Shown piece by piece: positions 18,045-27,945 of a stretch of DNA of 41,696 nucleotides. The stretch spans positions 1 through 41,696 of the forward strand of contig JAIRMM010000020.1 of the NCBI GenBank assembly GCA_031258695.1. Reading direction: 5' to 3'. Below the pieces are notes generated by a model that made no database searches, was not told the origin of the DNA, and saw nothing but the letters and a program-made list of their open reading frames with translations. The position numbers and the translations under genes were made by a program. Position 1 is the stretch's first letter. Every line of letters begins with the position of its first letter. The stretch is from Puniceicoccales bacterium. GTDB taxonomy: Bacteria; Verrucomicrobiota; Verrucomicrobiia; Opitutales; JAIRKQ01.

Positions 18045-19418
18045 TTACCGTTGTTCGGTCGATGGGACAACTTCGGGACTTTCCGCCAATTCTTCAGGGT
18101 TCGTGTTGTTTTCTTGTTTTAAGTCTTGGCAGAGCATATGCATTAGGTGATCCAATGTTTTTCCTCGCAGGGTACGCCTACGTAGGTCAATAATTTTGTC
18201 ATTGCTCCTTCGAAGTTCGACAACATACTTGTTCACATCAAGCCCCCTAGTGTACACATCTTGCCAAATCATATTTTCGATGTCCCCCTGCAGAGGCTCT
18301 ATTTTTTCATCTTTGGCAATTTTGTCTAAAATTGCACCAATTTTTACCCGCTGCGTGGCAACGGGTTTGAAACCATCGAAAATTTCTTGGGAATTTTTCG
18401 CAATATCCTGGGGTTTCACTCCCGACCTTACCTTGCGGTCTGCAAACTCATTCATCAAATTGGTAGCTTCCTGATTAATGGCGCTTTCCGGGACTTTTAC
18501 ATCAACCGATCCGATGAGTTTTGACACCAATTCTTCCCGTTGGTTAAATCTCGCCTGGGAAGTTTTGTAATTGCTAAGCAACAATTTCGACTTTTCGTAT
18601 AATTCATCCTGAGATTTTACGCCCAGGGTCTGCAACATATCGTCCGTTAATTCGGGCAACACAAGTTCACGAACTTCGATGATCTCCAGGTCATAGCTAA
18701 CGGTTTTTCCAGCCAATTCAACCACTTCAAAATCGGTCTTGAATTGTTGGGAAACGGTCTTTTTTTCTCCTGCCTCTACCCTTACGATACCATCGACTAT
18801 CGCACCTATCCCGGGTGCCGTGACATTGCCTGCTTCTTCCCATGTGTTTGTTTGAGTTCCGTAAATGCTGGGAATACTCTTTGTGTCTGCCACTTCGCTC
18901 CCATCATCAAATTTTCCCCTATAGTTTAATTTAACAAAATCACCGACCTTCGATTTTCGACTAACGACCTCATATTTTGCATATCGCCTGAGCGTGTTTC
19001 TTACTTCATTTTGAATTTCATGTTCTTCCACAACCACGTTGATCGGGTCAATGGATAGGCTTTTATAGTCAGACAATTCAAACTCGGGAATGACATCAAG
19101 TGTCAACGCACAAACCATGCCCCCATCGGTATCTTCCCGCTTCAGGTCAACGATGGTAATAATATTCCACTCCGTTTTAGAATTTAGGGCATCCAGTGTT
19201 CTATTGATAATATTGGAATCCAATTGCTTTTTGATCCCATCGGAAAACTTCGACAAAATGATATTGCTAGGAATTTTACCCTTTCTAAACCCTGGCACAT
19301 CGGCCTCCCTGCACAATTTATCGATGATCGATTTCCTTTCCGCCGCTATTTCATCCGCATCAAATGTACACACTACGTTTAGGCGGGTATCACTAATACT
19401 TTCAATTTCTTCTTTCAC
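18045..19418 (-). CDS. tig: Trigger factor, ribosome-associated chaperone/prolyl isomerase
   Basis: Trigger factor binds L23 at the ribosome exit tunnel and shields nascent chains. The 457-aa protein has all three domains. The ribosome-binding domain carries the signature VPGFRKGKIP near residue 40. The FKBP-type isomerase domain starts at KVGDFVKLNYRGKFDDG near residue 165. A long helical C-terminal domain contains ELTDDMLQTLG and NQREELVSKLI. The C-terminus is Glu/Pro-rich. clpP and clpX, common neighbours elsewhere, are absent. It converges with sctC across 176 bp that show no clear gene, and diverges from the secretion ATPase gene. Confidence 0.95.
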   Translation of the reverse strand: MKEEIESISDTRLNVVCTFDADEIAAERKSIIDKLCREADVPGFRKGKIPSNIILSKFSDGIKKQLDSNIINRTLDALNSKTEWNIITIVDLKREDTDGGMVCALTLDVIPEFELSDYKSLSIDPINVVVEEHEIQNEVRNTLRRYAKYEVVSRKSKVGDFVKLNYRGKFDDGSEVADTKSIPSIYGTQTNTWEEAGNVTAPGIGAIVDGIVRVEAGEKKTVSQQFKTDFEVVELAGKTVSYDLEIIEVRELVLPELTDDMLQTLGVKSQDELYEKSKLLLSNYKTSQARFNQREELVSKLIGSVDVKVPESAINQEATNLMNEFADRKVRSGVKPQDIAKNSQEIFDGFKPVATQRVKIGAILDKIAKDEKIEPLQGDIENMIWQDVYTRGLDVNKYVVELRRSNDKIIDLRRRTLRGKTLDHLMHMLCQDLKQENNTNPEELAESPEVVPSTEQR

Positions 19419-19576
19419 AATGTAAATTGTAACCCTTACAGTCCAGCCTAGAAGTAAATAATACGGCGGCTAGGTCAATAATTTTTTAGAAAACATTTTG
19501 AAAAAAGAATTGGTAAATTTTCATAAAAAAGCAACATTTTATATCCCAACCGGAGTGATTATCAAAGGGAACCGCT

Positions 19577-21241
19577 ATGTTTTACAGCCAAATGATAGAA
19601 AAAGTAAACGTTGACTTGGTCACATGTTTGGTGGATGCCGGTATCATTGACGTCGCTTCCGTCGGTGGATTGAAAAGTTTGGATGCGGAGGCTCTAAATG
19701 AAAATTTAATAGCGACCCTACAAAAGATAACCCATGGGGAAGAACTTTTCGATGCCATTGGAATGGAAGTTTTAGGGGAAAACGTTCCCACCGATGGCAA
19801 TGGGCTAGATTTCATCGGCCGAAATTTTGCGGCAAGTAATGCCCTTATTCCCCTTCTACTGGATGACAAAAACTGTGTTGTCGCGGTGGCAGATCCGTTT
19901 AACGTCGAACTAATGGATACCATTGCACGCCGGTTGAAAATTCCCATCGCATTTAAACTGACATCCTTTCGAAGGGTAAGGAAATTTTGGGAAACCATCG
20001 ATGCTGGACAGAGAACCGGTGGGAAAGAAAATGTGGCTTCGTCGTCGACCGATAGCGGTGATCTGGAATCGGTTTCCGTGGATAAATTTTTCGACAACCT
20101 GCTTAAAATGTCAATTTCAGAGCGAGCATCGGATATTCATTTGGAGCATTGTAGGGATGGAATGCGCATAAGGATCAGAGTTGATGGCAAGTTGCACACC
20201 ATCAACAATGTCGATAAAATCCTTGCACAGACCCTTGTTGCCAAGATAAAGTTTAGGGCCGATGCGAAAATTGATGAGGTCCATCTGCCCCAGGATAGGA
20301 GGATATGCCTAAAGATTTTTGACAAAAACTATGACCTGCGCATTTCAATTTTGCCAACCCTGTGCGGAGAAAATATCGCCATCAGAATTTTTGACCAGGA
20401 GGATAACGATTTTGACTTGAACAGCATCGGCTTGAACCGGGAACAATCCGCTTTAATGGAGTCGATAATAAATGGCAAAAGTGGACTGGTCCTGCTGTGC
20501 GGGCCAACCGGGTGTGGCAAGACGACAACATTGTACACAATTTTAAAAAAAATCTCGTCGCGGGACAGGAAAGTGATCACCATTGAGGACCCCATAGAAT
20601 ATAGGTTGGATGGGATCAGCCAGGTGCCCGTCAACGATGAAATTGGGTTATCCTTTGCGTCCATTTTGCGTTCCGTTCTGCGCCAATCCCCAAATGTAAT
20701 AATGGTCGGTGAAATTCGCGACCATGAAACGGCGGAGCTTGTAATCCAAGCTACTCTAACGGGACATTTGGTCTTCAGCACAATCCACTGCAACGGTGCG
20801 ATGGGGGCCATTACACGACTGTTGGACCTTGGTATTTCAGAATTTCTGATAAAGAGCTGCCTGCGTGGGTCAATCTCCCAAAAGCTTATGCGCAAACCAT
20901 GCCAATCCTGCATGACATTGCGGGAACTGTCGGATGATGAAAAAATACTGTTCCCCCGACTGGCCGATTCCATAAAGATGGTTCCGAAAGTACATGGATG
21001 TGAAAATTGTTCCCGGAGGGGATACGGGGGAAGAATTGCAATTTTCGATTTTCTAGTGAAGAAAAGTCTAGCTACCAACCTTTCGACGGTAAACCGGGAA
21101 ATCATTTTCGATGATTTTCTCCACGCCGACTCTTTTTTCGAAAACATTCTCAGGTCGTTGAAAGACCACGCCATCATGTTTGAAGATGTCAGCCCACAGC
21201 TGATCTATGATGGGCGAAAGTTGGGGCATGTTAAATTTTAG
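19577..21241 (+). CDS. GspE/PilB-family secretion ATPase
   Basis: A hexameric cytoplasmic ATPase that powers type II secretion or type IV pilus assembly. The 554-aa protein has an N-terminal GspE domain (about 1-150), ASDIHLE near residue 188, the Walker A loop GPTGCGKTT at about 309-317, an Asp-box region ITIEDPIEY, Walker B IMVGEIRD near 374, and the His-box STIHCN. A CxxC...CxxC zinc motif follows (PCQSCM and GCENCS). This set fits GspE best, but PilB has the same plan. AAGGGA seven bases upstream is a good ribosome site. No other type II or pilus gene is next to it, so the system it serves is unresolved. It is not a type III ATPase (SctN), which has a different fold. Confidence 0.88.
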   Translation: MFYSQMIEKVNVDLVTCLVDAGIIDVASVGGLKSLDAEALNENLIATLQKITHGEELFDAIGMEVLGENVPTDGNGLDFIGRNFAASNALIPLLLDDKNCVVAVADPFNVELMDTIARRLKIPIAFKLTSFRRVRKFWETIDAGQRTGGKENVASSSTDSGDLESVSVDKFFDNLLKMSISERASDIHLEHCRDGMRIRIRVDGKLHTINNVDKILAQTLVAKIKFRADAKIDEVHLPQDRRICLKIFDKNYDLRISILPTLCGENIAIRIFDQEDNDFDLNSIGLNREQSALMESIINGKSGLVLLCGPTGCGKTTTLYTILKKISSRDRKVITIEDPIEYRLDGISQVPVNDEIGLSFASILRSVLRQSPNVIMVGEIRDHETAELVIQATLTGHLVFSTIHCNGAMGAITRLLDLGISEFLIKSCLRGSISQKLMRKPCQSCMTLRELSDDEKILFPRLADSIKMVPKVHGCENCSRRGYGGRIAIFDFLVKKSLATNLSTVNREIIFDDFLHADSFFENILRSLKDHAIMFEDVSPQLIYDGRKLGHVKF

Positions 21242-21341
21242 GACCCATGAAGGTGCAAGTTGTCACCCATTTTTGTTCCCAATATTTTTACATAAAATGC
21301 TTGACCGAATGGGCAAATATTCCAGATTGCCAATCACGTTT

Positions 21342-21415
21342 GCGAGCATAGTTTAGTGGTAAAACTTCTGCCTTCCAAGCAGGTATCGTCGGTTCGATTC
21401 CGTCTGCTCGCACCA
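21342..21415 (+). tRNA. tRNA-Gly (anticodon TCC)
   Basis: A complete cloverleaf: acceptor GCGAGCA pairs with TGCTCGC (21405-21411), the anticodon loop is CTTCCAA with anticodon TCC, the T arm contains GGTTCGATTCC, discriminator A follows and CCA is encoded at 21413-21415. Confidence 0.96.
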
Positions 21416-21442
21416 AGTTTGGTTTTCAACTCAATTTTTGCC

Positions 21443-22561
21443 ATGGATGCTCCGCTGCTGATTTTTTCAAATACCAAAAAAGATTCCGATTTGCTCTACC
21501 TAATTGGCACACATGTTCCGGACAACATCGCCATCGTGTTCGATGGACGGGAATCAATTGCCCTGGTGAGTGCATTAGAAATCAATCGACTCAGGAATAC
21601 GTCAAAAATTGACAAATTTGTCAGCTGGGACATTGTTAAATCATCCCTGCAATCTGCCAAAAATACCGATTTCGATATTCTGAGACGATTTTTACAGGAT
21701 CTTCAATTAAAGACAATTTGCGTCAAGCAAGACTTTCCAATTTACCTTGCGGATCAACTGAGGTCTGCAGATTTCGAAGTAATTGTGGCAGAATTTTTAA
21801 TCCTTCCCCGGAGGTTAATAAAGTCCGACGAAGAAATTACCGAAATCAAACATGCCATTGATATCGTCCGCCAGACGTTTGTGCAGGTGGAAAATATTCT
21901 GTCGGCTGCATCGATCAATGGAAAAAATGAATTGGTTTTTGAAGATGAAATTTTGACATCGGAACGTCTGCGTGCCATGATGGAAACATTTTGCTATCAA
22001 CGGGGAGCAATTGCGGATTCCACGATCGTTGCCTGCGGGGTTGCTGCCTGTGACCCACATAATTTGGGGTATGGTCCATTGAAAGCCAACGAGTTCATTT
22101 TGATAGATTTTTTCCCGCATTTGAAGACTTCTGGCTACTATGCCGATGTTTCCCGCACATTTCTCAAAGGAAAACCAACGGAAGAACAGACTAACCTGTA
22201 TGGTACCGTCAAAACCGCCCATGACATTGCCGCCGACATGGTCCACGGCGGGGTACAAGGAAAGGACATAATGGTACGAACTTTTGAATATTTTGAGGGT
22301 AAAGGATACAAATCGAGCAACACCGCCAATCCTCCTCACGGAATGTTTCATTCTCTCGGGCATGGCTTGGGGCTTGACATCCACGAACCACCGAGAATTG
22401 GGATGTGTGATGACATGCTACAACCCGGAATGGTCGTAACCATTGAGCCCGGGCTATATTATCCAACAATTGGAGGTGTTCGCGTGGAGGATGACATTCT
22501 GGTCGGCAGTCAATCCAGTGAAATTTTAACACAAATTCCGCATAATTGGATAATCGACTAG
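21443..22561 (+). CDS. M24 family Xaa-Pro aminopeptidase/dipeptidase
   Basis: A metallopeptidase of the pita-bread fold that cleaves N-terminal residues before proline. From ATG 21443 it has 372 aa: an N-terminal creatinase-like domain (about 1-120), then the catalytic domain. The five metal ligands are visible: Asp in ILIDFFPH, Asp in YYADVSRTF, His in [13 protein letters not shown], Glu in [11 protein letters not shown] and Glu in GVRVEDDIL. The frame is open upstream to 21356, but that runs through the tRNA-Gly gene, so the later ATG is chosen. PepP and PepQ cannot be told apart here. The end converges on the cation antiporter gene, with a 71-bp gap. Confidence 0.9.
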   Translation: MDAPLLIFSNTKKDSDLLYLIGTHVPDNIAIVFDGRESIALVSALEINRLRNTSKIDKFVSWDIVKSSLQSAKNTDFDILRRFLQDLQLKTICVKQDFPIYLADQLRSADFEVIVAEFLILPRRLIKSDEEITEIKHAIDIVRQTFVQVENILSAASINGKNELVFEDEILTSERLRAMMETFCYQRGAIADSTIVACGVAACDPHNLGYGPLKANEFILIDFFPHLKTSGYYADVSRTFLKGKPTEEQTNLYGTVKTAHDIAADMVHGGVQGKDIMVRTFEYFEGKGYKSSNTANPPHGMFHSLGHGLGLDIHEPPRIGMCDDMLQPGMVVTIEPGLYYPTIGGVRVEDDILVGSQSSEILTQIPHNWIID

Positions 22562-22632
22562 AGAATCTTAGGTTTCCATTGTTTCCCGGAACAGTAGGCG
22601 AATAAAACGAATACCACAAACTTTTCCCAGGC

Positions 22633-23595
22633 CTAGATGCTCTTGTGTAGAAAAAATACCACAAGAAAGTATGTCCCTAGGCACATTAGACCACATTTTC
22701 TCGAAAATACATTTTTGACCGCAAAAATGTACCAGGTAGCTAGCGTCATAAAAATAAGAGCCCCCGTTTCTACCAGAAATGATCCCTTTGCGAAGTACAG
22801 AGGGTGTATTAGGGTACAAAGTCCCGTTATCAGCATCAGGTTTAATAGATTTGATCCAATGATGTTTCCGGAACAAATGGTATAATGTCGCTGTTTTGCC
22901 GCCGTTGTGACAACAAAAATCTCGGGAGCACTTGTTCCCAGGGCCAGTAGTGAAAACCCTATGAATGTTTCCGATATTTTGAAAAAGTTCGAAATGTGGT
23001 AGCAGGATGTCACCACCAGGTGAGCCCCAAGGGTCAGAAAGACAATGGAAGATAGGAAAACGGCACTGCTTTTCTTGGCGGACCATGGGTTAAAATTTTC
23101 CACATCAATGCAGGTTTTGTCCGATGTGTTTTTAGATTTTTTTCCAAAAAATGGGAACAATAGGTAGACCACAAATGTTGTTAAAAAGATGGCGCTTGCG
23201 TACCGTGTTATTTGGCCCCTGAGGCAGCAAGATGTGAAAAAAATTGTCAATGCAACCAGCAGAGGAAATTCCACCCGTACCACTCTTTTGTTGCACTTGA
23301 ATGGAGTAACCAGGGATGCTATGCCAAAACCAAGTGCCAAGTTCGAAAAATTACTACCCACAATATTGCCCATCGCAATGTTGGGATGGTCTTCCAGGAT
23401 TGCTGTTATGGTCGATACGAGGTCTGGGGCTGCCGTTCCGATTGAAATCAAAAATATTTCAACCATGGCTGAATTTATGTTAAACTTGCGCAGTATGTGT
23501 AGGGCGGAATCACAGAAAAATTTTGCCCCATATATTAGGAAAATGAACCCAATGACCAAAAGAAATACGACATGAAATAACGCCATCACCGCCAT
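22633..23595 (-). CDS. Ca2+/cation antiporter (CaCA family, YrbG-like)
   Basis: An inner-membrane exchanger, probably Na+/Ca2+ or H+/Ca2+. From ATG 23595 it has 320 aa with about ten hydrophobic segments and the two inverted alpha repeats of the family. Repeat 1 reads GTAAPDLVSTITA then GNIVGSNFSN; repeat 2 reads ALGTSAPEIFVVTTAA then GNIIGSNLLN. The acidic ion ligand is Asp in repeat 1, where most bacterial members have Glu (GTSLPEL); repeat 2 keeps Glu. The open frame extends to 23871, but those extra residues are not membrane-like and overlap the divergent sufC start. ATG 23586 is an alternative start. Confidence 0.85.
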   Translation of the reverse strand: MAVMALFHVVFLLVIGFIFLIYGAKFFCDSALHILRKFNINSAMVEIFLISIGTAAPDLVSTITAILEDHPNIAMGNIVGSNFSNLALGFGIASLVTPFKCNKRVVRVEFPLLVALTIFFTSCCLRGQITRYASAIFLTTFVVYLLFPFFGKKSKNTSDKTCIDVENFNPWSAKKSSAVFLSSIVFLTLGAHLVVTSCYHISNFFKISETFIGFSLLALGTSAPEIFVVTTAAKQRHYTICSGNIIGSNLLNLMLITGLCTLIHPLYFAKGSFLVETGALIFMTLATWYIFAVKNVFSRKCGLMCLGTYFLVVFFLHKSI

Positions 23596-23704
23596 ACTTA
23601 TAAAATTTTCCAGATTCTCAAGTATGAAAATATCCCACTTCCTTTGCCATACCATCAAAATGATTGTGTTTGAATTTTTAATGATTAACCATTGGGAAAG
23701 ATCC

Positions 23705-24457
23705 ATGTGCGCCTTCGAAATTAAAAATTTGAAATTGTCGGTAAATGATAGCGTCATATTGGATGGATTTTCCCTAAAAATTCTTCCGGGAGAAGTCCAC
23801 GCTTTCATCGGGAAAAATGGGATCGGGAAAAGTTCTCTAGCCAAGGCCATTGCGGGACATTCGGCATACAAAATTCAAGGGGGAGATATTGTCCTGGATG
23901 GGGAAAGTATCGTGGGGCAGTCTCCCGATGAAATTGCGAGGAAAGGATTTTTTTTGGCTTTCCAGTCCCCCATTGAACTTCCGGGAATTTCATTGGCAAA
24001 CTTTATTCGTGCTGCGGTACAGGCAAGACTGCCCAGGGGAACCCCACTGAATGGCGTAGATTTCTATAAAAATTTGTATGCTAAAATGGAGGCTTTGCAA
24101 ATTGATAAATCTTTCACCTCTCGGCCGTTAAATGACGGCTTCTCGGGCGGAGAGAAGAAACGTTGCGAAGTTTTGCAAATGATGATGGTCGAGCCAAAAT
24201 ATGCGGTTCTGGATGAGACGGATAGCGGACTCGACATCGATGCGTTGAAGATCGTTTCAAATGCTGTCAATGCCATGCGAGACGGTACTTTTTCGGCAAT
24301 AATTATTACGCACCACAATAAGCTCCTAGAGTATATAAAACCAGATTTTGTCCACATCATTTCCCATGGAAAAATTGCAATGAGCGGTGGTTTGGAACTC
24401 ATCCATAGGTTGGAAAAATTTGGCTATGGATTTATCCACGATGAACATACACCGTAA
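23705..24457 (+). CDS. sufC: Fe-S cluster assembly ATPase SufC
   Basis: SufC is the ABC-type ATPase of the SUF iron-sulfur assembly complex and partners SufB, and SufD where present. The 250-aa protein has Walker A GKNGIGKS (residues 36-43), the ABC signature FSGGEKKR near 146-153 with the Suf-specific KKRCEVLQM continuation, Walker B YAVLDETDSGLD and the H-loop TH. The frame is open from 23624, but ATG 23705 gives the standard N-terminus (FEIKNLKLSV). sufB follows after only 6 bp, clearly in one operon. Confidence 0.96.
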   Translation: MCAFEIKNLKLSVNDSVILDGFSLKILPGEVHAFIGKNGIGKSSLAKAIAGHSAYKIQGGDIVLDGESIVGQSPDEIARKGFFLAFQSPIELPGISLANFIRAAVQARLPRGTPLNGVDFYKNLYAKMEALQIDKSFTSRPLNDGFSGGEKKRCEVLQMMMVEPKYAVLDETDSGLDIDALKIVSNAVNAMRDGTFSAIIITHHNKLLEYIKPDFVHIISHGKIAMSGGLELIHRLEKFGYGFIHDEHTP

Positions 24458-24463
24458 AACGAC

Positions 24464-25861
24464 ATGGACAACCTTCACCAATCCATTGACGCTGCAAATT
24501 TTCACTATGCCATTGACTACAAGTATGATGCTGGCGTCGGTCTAGGCGTGCAGACCATTGATTACATTTCCGATGTCAAAAACGATGCCCCTTGGATTCG
24601 GGAATTTCGGAAGACCGCACTGAAAAAATTTCATGAAATATCTCTGCCAACGTGGGTGACCAATCGCGATGTTTACGATTTAGATTTTTCTACCATTCGA
24701 TATTATCTGGCCAATGACCAATTGCCGCAAACATCCTGGGAAAAAGTTCCCCAGGACATAAAGACAACCTTTGAACGACTTGGGGTTCCGGAAAAAGAAA
24801 GAAAATTTTTTGCCGGGGTCGAAGCCCAATTTGACAGTGAATCGGCATATGCTCGCATCCAAGAAGAAGTTAGCAAACAGGGTGTAATTTTTGTCAATTC
24901 GACGGAAGGACTGAACAAATTTCCAGAGATATTTCGGAAATATTTCGGAACGGTTGTTCCCATCGCGGATAACAAATTCAGCGCCTTGAACAGTGCTGTT
25001 TTCAGCGGTGGTAGTTTCATCTATGTCCCAAAAAATGTTCAAGTAAAACAGCCGTTGCAGGCATATTTTCGAATAAATTCAGAACGGTTTGGACAATTTG
25101 AACGTACTCTAATCATCGTGGATGAAGGTGCCGAAATGACATATTTGGAGGGGTGCACCGCTCCAAAATTTGAAACGTCCACCTTGCACTCCGCCGTCGT
25201 AGAAATCATTGCCATGAAAAATGCCAAAATTCAGTACATTACCGTCCAGAACTGGTCGAACAATGTCTTTAATCTGGTGACCAAGCGTGGTGTGGCCCAT
25301 GAAAACGCAGAAATTAAGTGGATTGATTGTAACATCGGTTCCCGCCTCACGATGAAATATCCAGCGATTTACCTGGCAGGGAAATATGCCAAGGGTGAAG
25401 TCCTATCCCTGGCAGTTGCTTCCGACGGACAGATCCAAGACACCGGGGCAAAAATGATACACCTCGCCGATGATACTTCTTCGAACATTGTATCAAAATC
25501 CGTTTCCTTCGGCGGAGGTATGGCATCCTATCGGGGAGTTGTCAATGTTTCAAAGGATTTGAAGGGTTGTAAAAATAATACCGTCTGCGATGCACTTTTG
25601 ATAAATCCAACCAGTAAAACCGCGACTTTCCCTAAAATTAATGTTACCGGCAATGGGAACGTCGTCCAACATGAAGCCAGTGTGTCAAAAATCAGCGAGG
25701 AACAAATTTTCTATATGCAACAGCGGGGCATTCCGGAAGCCCAGGCCGTGAGCCTAAGTGTCAACGGTTTCGTCAATGATCTGGTGCGGGAATTTCCCAT
25801 GGAGTATAGCATCGAAATGAAACGCCTAATCGACATGCAAACGGAAAAAGCAATCGGGTGA
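24464..25861 (+). CDS. sufB: Fe-S cluster assembly scaffold SufB
   Basis: SufB is the scaffold on which the SUF system builds iron-sulfur clusters. The 465-aa protein has the usual N-terminal segment ([18 protein letters not shown]), the parallel beta-helix core, and conserved functional residues near the C-terminus. These are Cys in [10 protein letters not shown] and His/Glu in [12 protein letters not shown], matching the cysteine and histidine that handle sulfur transfer and cluster formation in characterised SufB. It follows sufC directly. No sufD, sufS, sufE or sufU is next to the pair; the next gene is convergent and concerns LPS. Confidence 0.96.
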   Translation: MDNLHQSIDAANFHYAIDYKYDAGVGLGVQTIDYISDVKNDAPWIREFRKTALKKFHEISLPTWVTNRDVYDLDFSTIRYYLANDQLPQTSWEKVPQDIKTTFERLGVPEKERKFFAGVEAQFDSESAYARIQEEVSKQGVIFVNSTEGLNKFPEIFRKYFGTVVPIADNKFSALNSAVFSGGSFIYVPKNVQVKQPLQAYFRINSERFGQFERTLIIVDEGAEMTYLEGCTAPKFETSTLHSAVVEIIAMKNAKIQYITVQNWSNNVFNLVTKRGVAHENAEIKWIDCNIGSRLTMKYPAIYLAGKYAKGEVLSLAVASDGQIQDTGAKMIHLADDTSSNIVSKSVSFGGGMASYRGVVNVSKDLKGCKNNTVCDALLINPTSKTATFPKINVTGNGNVVQHEASVSKISEEQIFYMQQRGIPEAQAVSLSVNGFVNDLVREFPMEYSIEMKRLIDMQTEKAIG

Positions 25862-25894
25862 TTATTAGCAATTACCGCAAGGCATTCAATTTTC

Positions 25895-27775
25895 TCACCC
25901 TAGTATCAATTGGACGGCCTTGAGGACGGATTCTATGGTGATATCCTCCGTCGGGAAACCACCGCTTAGGGGACAACTGTCGGGCATAATGATCATTTTA
26001 TCAGCATCAAATATCGGCCCGGTAACGAGGGCATTGGTAACGCCATATATGCAAATCAATGGACGGCCGAACATGTTGGCCAGGTGCATGCCCCCCGTGT
26101 CAATCGCAATCACCAGAGCATCCCTTTGCACATAACTTGCCAATTCGAGTATGTTTGTTTTGCCAGCCAAGTTTGAAATTCTTTCCCGGTTGAGAAAAAG
26201 AGAAATTTCATCGATAAATATTGCGTCTCTTTTCGTGCCATACAGATTCACATGCACATCTTCATATATTTCATGAATTCTTTCGATTAAAATTCTCCAA
26301 GATTTTGCAGGCCAGCGTTTGCGAGGGGTATTGATGGATCCACATACCATTCCGACCGTACGTTTGCCCTTTGGAATAATTCCTAAATCCGTGCACAATT
26401 TGAATGGGGAAAGATTGTCTTCGCACTCAATCCCAAATTCATTCAGCGCATTTTTCCATAGTTTTGTTTGATGCAGAAATCCAGTATCGGCACCACTTTC
26501 ATAGAGGTTATTTATAAAAATTTTCCTGTAGGACCTATTTTTAGTGTCCGTTCCTATCCTTTTGGGAGCACCCATTAAAACCGCCTCAATGTCACCACGC
26601 AGTGAGCTAACAAGCGAAACATAGACATCCGGGTATGGGTAAATATCTTTAATCTTCAAAATATTGAGAAAATATTTGGAATTTTTCTCGGGTAATTTTA
26701 CCACTTTGTCCGCAATTTCCAATCCGGCAAGAAAATCGACGAACTGTTCCTGGCAAACCAGGATTAGTTCCATGTCGGGACGGTAATGTTTCAGTGTCCG
26801 CAACACGGCTATTGCCATGATGATATCCCCTAACCAATTCGGCATACGCACCATAAGGTGAAGGTTTATTACCGTTTCAGGCTTGATGTTTAGATACTTT
26901 TGAGACTGTGCCAACCATTCGCATCTCCGTTTTGCCAAATTTTTTGTGCCATAGGCCACAACTTTCCACCTGTCATGGGCCCACAGCCAGTCGGAACAGA
27001 CATTTTCATTTATGCTTAAAATTTCTTCCAAATGCCTATTTGCGACAAACAGGATTGTTTTTGGGTCATTCCCATCGAAATTTAGTCTTTTGATCCTAAT
27101 ATTCGCTTTCCAAAAGCCAACCCTCATGGGGCATAGGAAATAAACGGGCGCTTTAAATTTTTGATATAGCAAAGCCGGCAAATCCGTCGACGCAATTAGC
27201 CGGTTGAAAAATATCATGCGATGGCCGCTGTCACCGGCATTTTGATCAAATAGTAGCGATATTATTCCTTTGTTTTTTAGAACCTGCATCGCTTCAAATA
27301 TCCCTTTTTTTCGAGAAAACAATTTCATCCCACATCCTTCGCGGGTACATTTTATAAACTTTTCCAGTGATCGGTTGTCGAATGGTCGGTAGATGACACC
27401 TACTTCGGGCCAATCAACATCATCTACGATCTTTGGCAAAAGTGTCATACTCTCCATTAGGGTGAAGTGGGGAACGAACACGATGGCTCCCTGTTTCCCT
27501 GCTAGCACTTGACCAATGACCCTTTTATCTTCTTTGCTTAATTTAAAATCCGCCTTTACTCTTTTTCTACTGAGAAAGCTTCCGGCAATACTCAATAGGC
27601 CAAGCTCTATGAGGCGGAAAAAGTTTTCTCGGCAAACCTTTCTACGCCACAGTGCACTTCGCTTGGGGAAGGCGTAATATAAATTTGACAACACGAGCCG
27701 TCTGCGGGAAGGCATTACAAACATAGCAACACTACCACACACGATGCACAACAATCGAAGGATACACCTGGGCAT
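25895..27775 (-). CDS. Fused lipid A acyltransferase (LpxL-like) and glycosyltransferase family 9 (heptosyltransferase-like)
   Basis: A 626-aa two-domain protein. Residues 1-275 resemble LpxL/HtrB acyltransferases: a hydrophobic N-terminus, NLYYAFP, the catalytic HX4E motif (His103, Glu108 in PHFTLMES), FDQNAG near 178, and WLWAHDRWK closing the domain. Residues about 302-626 are a GT9 domain like WaaF: VRMPNWLGDIIMAIAVLR, then SINTPRKRWPAKSWRIL, and the donor site AIDTGGMHLANMFGRP. Domain order fits an enzyme acting on growing LPS at the inner face of the inner membrane; the exact substrates are inferred. ATG 27775 is chosen, and an in-frame TTG at 27787 has GGAT upstream. It converges on sufB, with 33 bp between. 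Confidence 0.88.
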   Translation of the reverse strand: MPRCILRLLCIVCGSVAMFVMPSRRRLVLSNLYYAFPKRSALWRRKVCRENFFRLIELGLLSIAGSFLSRKRVKADFKLSKEDKRVIGQVLAGKQGAIVFVPHFTLMESMTLLPKIVDDVDWPEVGVIYRPFDNRSLEKFIKCTREGCGMKLFSRKKGIFEAMQVLKNKGIISLLFDQNAGDSGHRMIFFNRLIASTDLPALLYQKFKAPVYFLCPMRVGFWKANIRIKRLNFDGNDPKTILFVANRHLEEILSINENVCSDWLWAHDRWKVVAYGTKNLAKRRCEWLAQSQKYLNIKPETVINLHLMVRMPNWLGDIIMAIAVLRTLKHYRPDMELILVCQEQFVDFLAGLEIADKVVKLPEKNSKYFLNILKIKDIYPYPDVYVSLVSSLRGDIEAVLMGAPKRIGTDTKNRSYRKIFINNLYESGADTGFLHQTKLWKNALNEFGIECEDNLSPFKLCTDLGIIPKGKRTVGMVCGSINTPRKRWPAKSWRILIERIHEIYEDVHVNLYGTKRDAIFIDEISLFLNRERISNLAGKTNILELASYVQRDALVIAIDTGGMHLANMFGRPLICIYGVTNALVTGPIFDADKMIIMPDSCPLSGGFPTEDITIESVLKAVQLILG

Positions 27776-27945
27776 ACGAGCCAACAAATATCCAAATATG
27801 ACTAGGATGTAATATAGCGTGATTTATCCTTTCAAAATCAATAAAAATTAACCTACAAATACATTGATCGAAAAAGGAAATATGTCCATGTAAAGATGGA
27901 AAGATACACAAAAATTTATTCCCATTGATTGCTTCAAATGTGACA

